From Clostridium rhizosphaerae (GTDB taxonomy: Bacteria; Bacillota; Clostridia; Clostridiales; Clostridiaceae), in contig NZ_JAESWC010000001.1 in NCBI RefSeq assembly GCF_016765585.1, positions 434,001 to 498,000 on the forward strand: a DNA stretch of 64,000 bases, in the 5' to 3' direction. The position numbers and the translations under genes were made by a program. Positions within the stretch are counted from its first letter, which is position 1. The number at the start of each line of letters is the position of its first letter. The notes under the pieces are model-generated. The model ran no database searches. It was not told the origin of the DNA and saw only the letters and a list, made by a program, of their open reading frames with translations. Positions 50,884-62,029 of the stretch are shown here, piece after piece.

Positions 50884-50900
50884 TCACAAAACGTTTCGCT
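50884..50900. promoter_or_regulatory. candidate autoregulatory LacI-type operator
   Basis: On the minus strand GAGCGAAACGTTTTGTG resembles the palindrome at 49772-49791 (shared GC-N-AAACGTTT core). It lies 15 bp upstream of the regulator's start codon. Confidence 0.5.
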
Positions 50901-51012
50901 CTAATTCTATAGTATTGCTTTATTTTTCTATAGTCAATACTATTTTTATGATTCTCTTGAAACTATATGCACTTTATTTTCTCATAAAACAGTATTTTAA
51001 AATCATTGAAAA

Positions 51013-53295
51013 TTAACTTTTTATTACTGTATATTCTTCACCCTTTTTAACACTGATATTAAATATATCTCCTGCTCTACAATCAATAATCTGTTTTTCT
51101 AAAGAATTTATTACAATAACTTTATCTTTTCCAAATGAATTCATTATCTGTAAATCGCCTGATTTTTCAACTTTCAGCTTTATATGTTTAACCTCTTCAT
51201 TCTTCATTTCAGAAGAAATTAAAACTCCATTTTCACCTCTAAAATTTCTGAATGAAACACCTTCCTTTTTCCATGCATCAGGAACTGCAGGAAACACTCT
51301 AATTACTCCGCTATTTGTCTGCAAAAGCATTTCCTGCAATGCATCCGCTGCACACATATTGGCTTCCAGGGTAAAAGGTCTGTAGTGAAAAGAAGATATT
51401 CCTCGCCTTTTAAAATCACCGTTCAGATGAAATCCATTCTGTGAACAAAGATTCTCCCAAAAAAGTTTTAACTGATAAGCAGCGCCCTCTCCATTGCCTT
51501 GAACCGCATAAAGCTCCGACATCCATGTGAATGAAAATCCTACCCAACAGCCTGTACCCAATACTTCAAGATCTTCTACTGTAGCATCGATAATCTGTTT
51601 GTCTCTATCACATCCGTTATAGTCCATGAGATAAAGAGGATGTATAGCCATTGCATGTGAAAAATGTCTATGGCTTTTAGTAAGTGATTCATTCGGGCTT
51701 AACATCAATACATTATGTTCATTTACTGCAAGTCCAGGTAATCTGTTAACTATTTCCTGCCACTTTTTTATGTCATCGTTATTTAGTATACTAGACATTT
51801 CATAAAGAGTCTTAAATAGGTATTTAAGCAGAGCCAAATCGTAATTACTATTTGGAGTGAGCCAAGCCTTAAGGCTGTCATCATGTAATTCTGGAGAACT
51901 AGACAATGGCAATATCAATTTATCGTCTTTATCGCTCTCAAGCCATCTCAGTATACAAAGAGCTGTCTCTTTGAAATAGGGATAGGCCTTTTCTCCTAAG
52001 AACTCATCATCTCCAGTAAATCTCCAATGCTTTTCAAAGGACTGACATAGCCAAATTTGATTTGTAAGATTTATGCTGTACATTGGCCAGCCTCCTAAAG
52101 CCTTACCATCAATACTCATTACAGAAGGCAAGCAAAGCCCGGGAGCATCAAAGAATGTCTTTGCAAATTTTCGTGCTTGAGGCACAAGGTTCCATAAAAA
52201 ATCAATAAAGCTTTCTCCTTCTTCCATGTGATTTGCTTTAAAATAATGATAATAGCTCATCTGAGTGTTAAGGTCATTATGATAATCCCCCTTCCATGGG
52301 GGAAGCTGTCTATTATCAGCAGTCCATACGCCCTGCAGCGGCATTGGCGGTGCCCCTTTTCTCGAACATGATCCAAAAAGATAATTTGTTAAATACCATT
52401 GTTTTTCAAATTCTTTATCAGGCAAGAAAATGGAACTCTTTTGCCAATAATTTTCCCACCATCCAGCATGTTCTTTAAAGTTTTTATCAAACCCATTTTT
52501 CAATGCATTTATCACCCTGTTTTTTGCTTCCTCCAGCCAGTCCTTGGTAGAATCATTATTTGAGGCAATGTAATAGCACAATTCAAGTCTGTCTTCCACT
52601 TTCTTCTGTGCTAGAACTATACCATACTCTAGTCCTTCATTAGTCTTCTGTACAAACCAATTAAGAGAATCTTCTTCTTCCCATTCTACTGGAGGATACT
52701 TAAGCTGTTTAAGAGAACTATTTGATATCCCTTTTTCAGAAAGTATATTATCTATTTCATTTTCTTTTCTTACACCAAACTTTGGTGCTGTAATTTTCAC
52801 CTCTGGCATTACTGCATCTCCAGTTATAACTATATATCCAAATGCTTTTGATGCATGAAGAAATGTTTTTATTTGAGAACATTTTGCTCCAAAATACAGT
52901 TTTACTTCAGCCAATGCACTTTCAAGTGATAGGCAGCTTTTTACCCTATCAGCAGCTGCTCCATAATTTATCTCAAGCTTGCCTGCAGGAATTTTTGTAG
53001 GCGTTACCCTTGAATAACAGTCATCAAATTTTTTTCTTATTCCTTCCTCATCTTGATTTTTCACTAATCTTATCAACTCTTTATATGTAAAATCTGTATC
53101 AAGAGTTTCAGGGGCTGGTGTTGTATCCCATAAATCCCCTCTGTCAAGGCTTAAGCTAATAGGATTACCGTCTCCCCATAAAAGACATCCTATAAGTCCG
53201 TTTCCCAATGGCAGCGCTTCATCCCAATTCATTATAGGGTTCTCAAAAAATAAATCATGCCTTTTGTCAGGTATTTCAATATTCAATAATTCCAT
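51013..53295 (-). CDS. GH95-family glycoside hydrolase, probable alpha-L-fucosidase
   Basis: A 760-residue enzyme. The N-terminal beta domain starts NPIMNWDEALPLGNGLIGCLLWG, as in GH95. The alpha/alpha-barrel carries PLQGVWTADNRQLPPWKGDYHNDLNTQM (Asn of the catalytic network), SSSPELHDD, SHRHFSHAMAIHPL and a late acidic region near NLCSQNGFHLNGDF. GH95 enzymes remove alpha-1,2-linked L-fucose by inversion, including from xyloglucan. No signal peptide, so it acts on imported oligosaccharides. It lies between the xylose and fucose genes, which supports fucosidase activity. Confidence 0.82.
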   Translation of the reverse strand: MELLNIEIPDKRHDLFFENPIMNWDEALPLGNGLIGCLLWGDGNPISLSLDRGDLWDTTPAPETLDTDFTYKELIRLVKNQDEEGIRKKFDDCYSRVTPTKIPAGKLEINYGAAADRVKSCLSLESALAEVKLYFGAKCSQIKTFLHASKAFGYIVITGDAVMPEVKITAPKFGVRKENEIDNILSEKGISNSSLKQLKYPPVEWEEEDSLNWFVQKTNEGLEYGIVLAQKKVEDRLELCYYIASNNDSTKDWLEEAKNRVINALKNGFDKNFKEHAGWWENYWQKSSIFLPDKEFEKQWYLTNYLFGSCSRKGAPPMPLQGVWTADNRQLPPWKGDYHNDLNTQMSYYHYFKANHMEEGESFIDFLWNLVPQARKFAKTFFDAPGLCLPSVMSIDGKALGGWPMYSINLTNQIWLCQSFEKHWRFTGDDEFLGEKAYPYFKETALCILRWLESDKDDKLILPLSSSPELHDDSLKAWLTPNSNYDLALLKYLFKTLYEMSSILNNDDIKKWQEIVNRLPGLAVNEHNVLMLSPNESLTKSHRHFSHAMAIHPLYLMDYNGCDRDKQIIDATVEDLEVLGTGCWVGFSFTWMSELYAVQGNGEGAAYQLKLFWENLCSQNGFHLNGDFKRRGISSFHYRPFTLEANMCAADALQEMLLQTNSGVIRVFPAVPDAWKKEGVSFRNFRGENGVLISSEMKNEEVKHIKLKVEKSGDLQIMNSFGKDKVIVINSLEKQIIDCRAGDIFNISVKKGEEYTVIKS

Positions 53296-53359
53296 TTTTC
53301 TCCCCCTTATATCTTATTCTTATCAACATTTTTGGAATTCAAGTTGCAAAAAATAATCT

Positions 53360-53395
53360 ATAAAAGGCTATGGGAGAATTCCAATAGCCTTTTAT
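53360..53395 (-). terminator. terminator after xylB
   Basis: Perfect arms ATAAAAGGCTAT (53360-53371) and ATAGCCTTTTAT (53384-53395) lie 5 bp after the xylB stop at 53400, before the GH95 start at 53295. Confidence 0.75.
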
Positions 53396-53399
53396 CTTA

Positions 53400-54887
53400 C
53401 TATGATATTTCGTTAAATGTATCCTTAAGCCTACTATATAGACTACTATATACCCTATACATTCTTTCATATTTATCTATATTCATTTTATTTGGATAAA
53501 CACTTTCTGTAACTTTAATCAACTTACTACAAGCTTCATTTACAGAATCAAATTTTCCTGCTCCTACTGCAGCAAGTATAGCCGCTCCATAGGATGGTCC
53601 ATCCACTGAATTTATCATATCTATTCTTGTCTCAAATATATCCGCAAGTATTTGTCTCCAAAGCTTGCTCTTAGCTCCACCACCACTAACTCTTACTTCA
53701 TTAATAGGAATATTTAAGTTTCTAACAAGCTCTAAAGAATCTTTAAGTCCAAAAGCTACTCCTTCTAAAATAGCCCTAGTCATATGAGCCCTAGTATGAG
53801 TTATATTAAGTCCTATAAAACATCCTTTTGCGTAAGGGTCACTATAGGGTGTTCTTTCTCCCATCAGATAAGGTAAGAATATTAATCCTTCGCTGCCTGC
53901 CGGTATCTTCTCAGCTTCATATAATAATTCGTCAAATGTCTTTGAATTGCCTTTATTTACAGCTTCTACCCACCATTTTAAGCATGAAGCTGCAGATAAC
54001 ATAACTCCCATCACATGCCATTCATCATTGGCATGACAGAAAGAATGTAATCTATTTTCGCTATCCACAGCATATTCTTTTTGAGAAGCAAAAACAACAC
54101 CTGAGGTTCCCATTGCAACGGAAATAATTCCACTTTCAACAGTTCCAGTACCAACGGCTCCTGCAGCCTGATCTCCTGCGCCGCCTACTACAAGAGTTCC
54201 TTCCTCAAGTCCAGTCTCTAGGGCTGCTTCCTTAGAAATACTTCCAGTTACCTGTGATGATTCATAGCATTTTGGCAGCAAGTCTTCAGAGATTTTTAAA
54301 GCATTCAACATTTCTTTAGACCATACTCTATTTTCCACATCAAAAAGAAGTGTTCCAGAAGCATCGGATACATCTGTAGCATACTCCCCAGTTAATTTAA
54401 ACCTTATGTAATCCTTAGGAAGCAGTATATGGCTAACTTTAGAATACACTTCTTGTCTATGCTTCTTAATCCATAATATCTTAGGCGCTGTAAAACCTGT
54501 TAATGCCTTATTTCCTGTATATTTAGAAAGCTTATCCTTGCCTACTACTTCTGTAATATACTCACATTCCTCGCCCGTTCTCTGGTCACACCAAAGTATT
54601 GCAGGCATTAATACCTTATCATTTTCATCTAATGTAACTAGTCCATGCATCTGTCCGCTAAAACCAATGGATTTTATAGTTTTTCCATTTATTTGTTTCT
54701 TTTCAATTAGTTCTTTTATCCCCTCTTTTGTTGCATTCCACCAATCCTCTGGATTTTGCTCTGCCCATCCTTGTTCTGGATAAAATACTGGATACTCCTT
54801 AGACAAGCTGGCAATTACCTTTCCTTCTTCATCCATCACAATTATTTTTACTGAGGACGTACCTAAATCAATTCCTAAAAAATTCAT
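53400..54887 (-). CDS. xylB: xylulokinase
   Basis: A 495-residue FGGY kinase phosphorylating D-xylulose. Seen: FLGIDLGTSSVKIIVMDEEGK (ATP loop), GFSGQMHGLVTLDENDKV (family xylulokinase motif with M-H-G), LLPKDYIRFKLTGEYATDVSDASGT, GGAGDQAAGAVGTG, and YLMGERTPYSDPYAKGCFIGL. Start is the ATG at 54887 (AGGTGGG RBS), 28 bp after the XylR stop; an upstream in-frame start would overlap that gene. Feeds the pentose phosphate pathway. Confidence 0.94.
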   Translation of the reverse strand: MNFLGIDLGTSSVKIIVMDEEGKVIASLSKEYPVFYPEQGWAEQNPEDWWNATKEGIKELIEKKQINGKTIKSIGFSGQMHGLVTLDENDKVLMPAILWCDQRTGEECEYITEVVGKDKLSKYTGNKALTGFTAPKILWIKKHRQEVYSKVSHILLPKDYIRFKLTGEYATDVSDASGTLLFDVENRVWSKEMLNALKISEDLLPKCYESSQVTGSISKEAALETGLEEGTLVVGGAGDQAAGAVGTGTVESGIISVAMGTSGVVFASQKEYAVDSENRLHSFCHANDEWHVMGVMLSAASCLKWWVEAVNKGNSKTFDELLYEAEKIPAGSEGLIFLPYLMGERTPYSDPYAKGCFIGLNITHTRAHMTRAILEGVAFGLKDSLELVRNLNIPINEVRVSGGGAKSKLWRQILADIFETRIDMINSVDGPSYGAAILAAVGAGKFDSVNEACSKLIKVTESVYPNKMNIDKYERMYRVYSSLYSRLKDTFNEIS

Positions 54888-54915
54888 TTTCCCACCTCCA
54901 TAACCAGTGAAAATA

Positions 54916-56076
54916 CTATATTTTTCCGAACCCAAAATTTTTTAAAATAGGTATTAGCGCTGCTCCCAATATATTAGAATCACTTCCTAATGCAGAAAAT
55001 AATATTTCTACATCACCTTCATTATAAAATTGGTTATTATTAAAAATTTTAGCTACAAGCTTACTTTGAAATACTTCAGAATACTTACTAATCTCTCCGC
55101 CTATTACTATATAATCTGGATTAAAAATAAAATTTAAATTTCCTATTCCTTCTGCTAAATCTTCAATGTATGCTTCGATAACCTTAGCCGCTGAGGAATC
55201 TCCTCTTTGGAATTTCTCGATAATTTCTCCTATATTTGAAGTTTTTATATTTGTAACTTCGTAATAGTCATTAATAAGAGCTCTATTAGATGCATAGGTC
55301 TCAAAGCATCCTCTTTTACCACAATTACATGCTCTTCCATTTTTATATATAGTCATGTGACCTATCTCACCTGCACGCATACCTTTTCCCTTATACATGC
55401 TTTCATTGATTAAAATTCCCGCGCCTACACCCTCAGTAATAGATACATAGATTAAATTGGTAAGATCTTTTGCAACACCTAACTTAGATTCTCCTAATGC
55501 TCCGGCATTAGCTTCATTTTCTAAATAAATAGGTACATTAAAATAATCCTGAAATTCTTTAAAATATAGATTCTTTAGCTTAAAATTAGTTGCAATTTCA
55601 AGTTTTAACTCTGCTTCATTTACAATTCCAGGCAGAGAAAATCCTATTCCCAAAAGCTTTCCATTTATATTTTCATTACTCTCGAACATTTCTTTAATTA
55701 AGCATTTCATCTTATCTAAAACTTCATCTTCATTTATAACGTCCAAAGCTTTTCTTTTATCTTCAATAATCTTACCATCTAAGTCTGTGAGCACAGCTCT
55801 AGCATATTCTTTTCCTAACTCTAAGCCTATGCTAAATCTAGAATTAGGCAAAAATCTTATTATAACAGGCTTTCTTCCTCCTGTTGAGGTTGCCATTCCT
55901 GCTTCAAGAACCATGCCTTCTTCAATAAGTTCCCCTACTATTGTTGTCACAGTAGGAACACTTATATCAAGTTTTCTTGATATTTCAAGCTTAGTAAGTT
56001 CTCTTTCCTTAGCTAGAAGCTTAATTATTCTCTTTTTATTATTAGTTTTTATATCACTATTCTCTATTACTTGCAT
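54916..56076 (-). CDS. xylR: ROK-family repressor, probable XylR
   Basis: A 386-residue ROK protein: N-terminal winged helix (NNKKRIIKLLAKERELTKLEISRKLDISVPTVTTIVGELIEEG), then a sugar-kinase-like domain with GIGFSLPGIVN, the ROK signature GEIGHMTIYKNGRACNCGKRGCFETYAS (zinc Cys/His cluster) and GGEISKYSEVFQ. Located between xylA and xylB, it is the expected xylose-responsive repressor. It is separated from xylA by a perfect terminator, so a separate or read-through transcript is possible. Confidence 0.9.
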   Translation of the reverse strand: MQVIENSDIKTNNKKRIIKLLAKERELTKLEISRKLDISVPTVTTIVGELIEEGMVLEAGMATSTGGRKPVIIRFLPNSRFSIGLELGKEYARAVLTDLDGKIIEDKRKALDVINEDEVLDKMKCLIKEMFESNENINGKLLGIGFSLPGIVNEAELKLEIATNFKLKNLYFKEFQDYFNVPIYLENEANAGALGESKLGVAKDLTNLIYVSITEGVGAGILINESMYKGKGMRAGEIGHMTIYKNGRACNCGKRGCFETYASNRALINDYYEVTNIKTSNIGEIIEKFQRGDSSAAKVIEAYIEDLAEGIGNLNFIFNPDYIVIGGEISKYSEVFQSKLVAKIFNNNQFYNEGDVEILFSALGSDSNILGAALIPILKNFGFGKI

Positions 56077-56092
56077 ATTTTCACCACTTTTA

Positions 56093-56132
56093 AATATAAT
56101 GTAGAGGCAATTTTCTGCCTCTACATTATATT
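56093..56132 (-). terminator. hairpin between xylA and xylR
   Basis: Arms AATATAATGTAGAGGCA (56093-56109) and TGCCTCTACATTATATT (56116-56132) pair perfectly over 17 bp. It follows the xylA stop by 6 bp and may end most xylA transcription, letting less reach xylR and xylB. Confidence 0.8.
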
Positions 56133-56138
56133 ACACCA

Positions 56139-57458
56139 TTATTCATTGAATATATATTGATTTAATATAGCTTCTAACATTTCTTGTCTTCCTGACTTAT
56201 TTTTTATGCAGCTATTATTTAATGCATACTGCTCCAAGGCTTCAAAGTTTGTCTTTCCTTCTACTATATCCTTGCCTATGCCTTCTGTGAAACTCTTATA
56301 TCTGTCTTCTACAAACTTTTCTAATTCTCCACCTTGTAAAAGCTTATGAGCAACCTTTAGCCCCTTAGCAAGAGTGTCCATACCAGCTATATATCCTAAG
56401 AATAAATCTTCAGCTTCAAAGGATGCTCTTCTTACCTTAGCATCAAAATTAAGACCTCCTGGAGCTATGCCTCCATTTTTAAAGACTTCATACATAAGAA
56501 GTGTTGCATCATATATATTTGTTGGAAACTGATCCGTATCCCATCCAAGCAGCATATCTCCTTGATTAATGTCTAGACTTCCTAATATTCCATTGATTCT
56601 AGCTAATGCAACTTCATGCTGGAAGGTATGTCCTGCAAGAGTAGCATGATTCGCCTCGATATTAACTTTAAAATATTTATCCAAATCATATTTCTTTAAG
56701 AAAGCCATAACAGTAGCTACATCAAAATCATATTGATGCTTTGTTGGCTCCTTTGGTTTTGGCTCAATTAAGAATTGTCCAGTAAAATCAATTTTCTTAG
56801 CATAGTCTACAGCCATGTGGAAGAATCTAGCCAGATTATCCTGTTCAAGCTTCATATCTGTATTTAATAGTGTTTCATAGCCTTCTCTTCCACCCCAAAA
56901 TACATAATTTTCTCCGCCAAGCTCTTTAGTAATCTCAAGAGCCTTTTTTACCTGTGCACCGGCATAAGCATATACATCTGCATTACAGGTTGTAGCTGCA
57001 CCATGTACAAATCTTGGATTAGAGAACATATTAGCAGTTCCCCAAAGTAACTTTTTATTATATCTTTCCATTAATTCTTTGCAGTAAGCTACTATTTCAT
57101 CAAGATTCTTGTTGGTTTCAGCGAGGTCTTTTCCCTCTGGTGCAATATCTCTATCGTGGAAAGCAAAATAATCTATTCCTAACTTATCCATAAATTCAAA
57201 AGCTGCTTCCATTCTAATTTTAGCTAGCTTCATAGCATCTTTTTCACCAGTCCAAGGTCTTTCCATGGTTCCAACACCAAAAGGATCTTGTCCTTCACCA
57301 GTCAATGTATGCCAGTAGGACATGGTAAATCTAAGCTGCTCCTTCATAGTTTTACCGCCTACTATTTCTTCTGGATTATAGTACTTGAAAGCTAAAGGAT
57401 TCTTTGAATCCTTACCTTCATATTTAATTTTTGATATATTCGTAAAGTGCTCTGTCAT
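56139..57458 (-). CDS. xylA: xylose isomerase
   Basis: A 439-residue class II xylose isomerase converting D-xylose to D-xylulose. Active-site signatures are [13 protein letters not shown] (catalytic His), [17 protein letters not shown] and [17 protein letters not shown] (metal Glu and Lys), then [19 protein letters not shown] and [12 protein letters not shown] (metal Asp). The length and N-terminal extension are those of the clostridial enzyme. First gene of the xylose operon; GGGATGG precedes the ATG at 57458. Confidence 0.96.
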   Translation of the reverse strand: MTEHFTNISKIKYEGKDSKNPLAFKYYNPEEIVGGKTMKEQLRFTMSYWHTLTGEGQDPFGVGTMERPWTGEKDAMKLAKIRMEAAFEFMDKLGIDYFAFHDRDIAPEGKDLAETNKNLDEIVAYCKELMERYNKKLLWGTANMFSNPRFVHGAATTCNADVYAYAGAQVKKALEITKELGGENYVFWGGREGYETLLNTDMKLEQDNLARFFHMAVDYAKKIDFTGQFLIEPKPKEPTKHQYDFDVATVMAFLKKYDLDKYFKVNIEANHATLAGHTFQHEVALARINGILGSLDINQGDMLLGWDTDQFPTNIYDATLLMYEVFKNGGIAPGGLNFDAKVRRASFEAEDLFLGYIAGMDTLAKGLKVAHKLLQGGELEKFVEDRYKSFTEGIGKDIVEGKTNFEALEQYALNNSCIKNKSGRQEMLEAILNQYIFNE

Positions 57459-57510
57459 TTTATTTCCACCATCCCTTTTACTTACTATAATTTAATTGTA
57501 TTCCTTACCC

Positions 57511-57541
57511 AATACTTTTTCAAGTAGTTTTAAAAAGTATT
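57511..57541. promoter_or_regulatory. inverted repeat upstream of xylA, possible XylR operator
   Basis: AATACTTTTT (57511-57520) and AAAAAGTATT (57532-57541) are perfect 10-bp arms around an 11-bp spacer, 53 bp before the xylA start. The position suits a repressor site; the sequence does not match a XylR consensus I could confirm. Confidence 0.4.
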
Positions 57542-57651
57542 TTAATAATTTATTTAAGACGGATTTACTCTAGATTCTATATATCAATTTTTCGAAGACT
57601 GTGTAAGCTTGCATCTAACTATAACAACAAATGTATATGTACAAATTAAAT

Positions 57652-57684
57652 GGACTGAGCCCTGTTCAATACAGGATTCAGTCC
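57652..57684 (-). terminator. terminator of the AraC-family regulator gene
   Basis: Nested perfect arms GGACTGA/TCAGTCC (57652-57658, 57678-57684) and CCTGT/ACAGG lie 31 bp after the regulator stop at 57715; the minus strand continues ATTTAATTTG. Confidence 0.65.
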
Positions 57685-57714
57685 TCTAGCGTTGTTAATA
57701 AAATTATATGCTTC

Positions 57715-58560
57715 CTATTTTCTGAGCATACAATAATCTGTAGGTGCTATTCCAACATTTTTCTTAAATATTCTACTAAAATATAAGGGATTATCATATC
57801 CAATTATATTTGCTACTTCACTTACAGTAAAAGATTTACTGTTTAATAAACTTTTAGCCTTATCCATTCTTATATTAATAATATATTGTGCAGGCGTAGT
57901 TCCAGTGTAATTTTTAAAGCTGCGTATAAACCAGCAGCAACTTATATTGCATCTGTCTGCATATTCTTTTATATTGATAGATTTATTAAAATCTTCGTTA
58001 AAATAATCAATAGCAGCTTCTAAAATTTTATTTTGTTTATGGAAATCAGAGCCAGATTCTATTAGGTATCTGCCGATCAAGGTCATTAATTCTTTTGTAA
58101 ACAGATTGCATATTTGGAAATAATTCATTCGAGTTAGTTGCAATTCCTTAATTATCTTATCAAAAATTAATGTTAGAGAATTATTTATTCCTATAAAAAA
58201 AATATTGCCATTAGATAAATTATTTTCTTCTAATATCTTTATTACATCAAATCCGGAAAAATGAATCCAATAAACAATGGGACAATCTTCAATATTGTAG
58301 TAATAGTTTTGATCCTCACCCGGATAATAAATAATTACAGCGCCTTCCTTTGCCACCTGTTCTTTTCCATTAATACAAAAATTAGCACTTCCTTTTGCTA
58401 TGTATAGTAACTGAAAATCATCTCTACCATCAGGTCTAAAGGTTTTAACCTCTTTTAGATTGATAAGTTCATATCTTCCACAACTATTGATTGCTATATC
58501 ATTTTGTGTATTCACCAAGTTTCCATCATCTTTTATAAAATAGGCAGATACTATTTTCAT
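57715..58560 (-). CDS. AraC-family transcriptional regulator
   Basis: A 281-residue regulator with a cupin-type sugar-binding N-terminus (DDFQLLYIAKGSANFCINGKEQVAKEGAVIIYYPGEDQNYYY) and a C-terminal pair of helix-turn-helix motifs (INIKEYADRCNISCCWFIRSFKNYTGTTPAQYIINIRMDKA, then SEVANIIGYDNPLYFSRIFKKNVGIAPTDY). It is divergent from the GH2 beta-galactosidase gene and upstream of xylA, so it likely activates the GH2 gene. GGAGA precedes the ATG; a nested pair of hairpin elements lies just before the RBS. Confidence 0.88.
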   Translation of the reverse strand: MKIVSAYFIKDDGNLVNTQNDIAINSCGRYELINLKEVKTFRPDGRDDFQLLYIAKGSANFCINGKEQVAKEGAVIIYYPGEDQNYYYNIEDCPIVYWIHFSGFDVIKILEENNLSNGNIFFIGINNSLTLIFDKIIKELQLTRMNYFQICNLFTKELMTLIGRYLIESGSDFHKQNKILEAAIDYFNEDFNKSINIKEYADRCNISCCWFIRSFKNYTGTTPAQYIINIRMDKAKSLLNSKSFTVSEVANIIGYDNPLYFSRIFKKNVGIAPTDYCMLRK

Positions 58561-58572
58561 AATTATATATTT

Positions 58573-58734
58573 CTCCTTTCACTGGAAACACTAGGCAGCC
58601 TGAGCTTGTTCGCTCCCCTTCAGGCACTGGGTAACTTAAGATGTTCGCTTCCGCTCACAAGTTACCCGTAAAAATTCATATAGAACTTTTACCTCACAGG
58701 CTGCCCGTTAAAGCCCATTTAGGGCTTTAACCTT
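58573..58734 (-). repeat. RBS-associated hairpin element, nested pair (copy 6)
   Basis: One unit is inserted in the loop of another. The outer unit has first-hairpin arms GTTAAAGCCC/GGGCTTTAAC (58706-58730) and second-hairpin arms GGCAGCCTG/CAGGCTGCC (58594-58602 with 58697-58705). The inner unit has GGGTAACTT/AAGTTACCC (58629-58637 with 58659-58667) and a first hairpin GTAAAAGTTC/GAATTTTTAC. The insertion falls at a GAAGGGGAG purine run in the outer loop. AAGGAGA at the end is the AraC gene's RBS. Confidence 0.85.
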
Positions 58735-61706
<2,972 letters not shown>

Positions 61707-61778
61707 TTAAACTGTTTTTGAAGTGATTTATAAGTAGCCATACTTCCTCTGCATCCAACTCTATTTGAATTTATTGTG

Positions 61779-61917
61779 CTACCTCTTTAAATGCTTTAGA
61801 AAAATCAGCTGATTCTTGTAGCCTACGGAATGTGATATATCACCTATAGAAAGGGCTTGGTTTTCTATCAGCTCAATGGCCTTTTCCATTCTAAACGGAA
61901 TAATATATTCTTGGGGC
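61779..61917 (-). pseudogene. remnant of an AraC-family regulator C-terminus
   Basis: Minus-strand translation gives PQEYIIPFRMEKAIELIENQ, then ALSIGDISHSVGYKNQLIFL, ending KHLKR and a stop. This matches the last AraC helix-turn-helix (R-M-E-K-A-x-x-L-x-x-N ... I-x-x-V-G-Y). Only about 46 residues remain, without start codon, RBS or the first helix-turn-helix, and the end is shortened. It is a decayed regulator next to the GH39 and GH2 genes. Confidence 0.7.
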
Positions 61918-61977
61918 TATATGGTAATATATTATTTAAATTGCAACCTATTATAAGATTTTGATTTGCTCATTGAT

Positions 61978-62029
61978 AACATAAGCGGTAAATAACAGAT
62001 AAAGTACTTAGTTATTTACCGCTTATGTT
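61978..62029 (-). terminator. terminator of the GH39 operon
   Basis: Perfect 19-bp arms AACATAAGCGGTAAATAAC (61978-61996) and GTTATTTACCGCTTATGTT (62011-62029) overlap the GH39 stop codon. On the minus strand the stem is followed by ATCAATGAGC, without a strong T-run. Confidence 0.7.
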
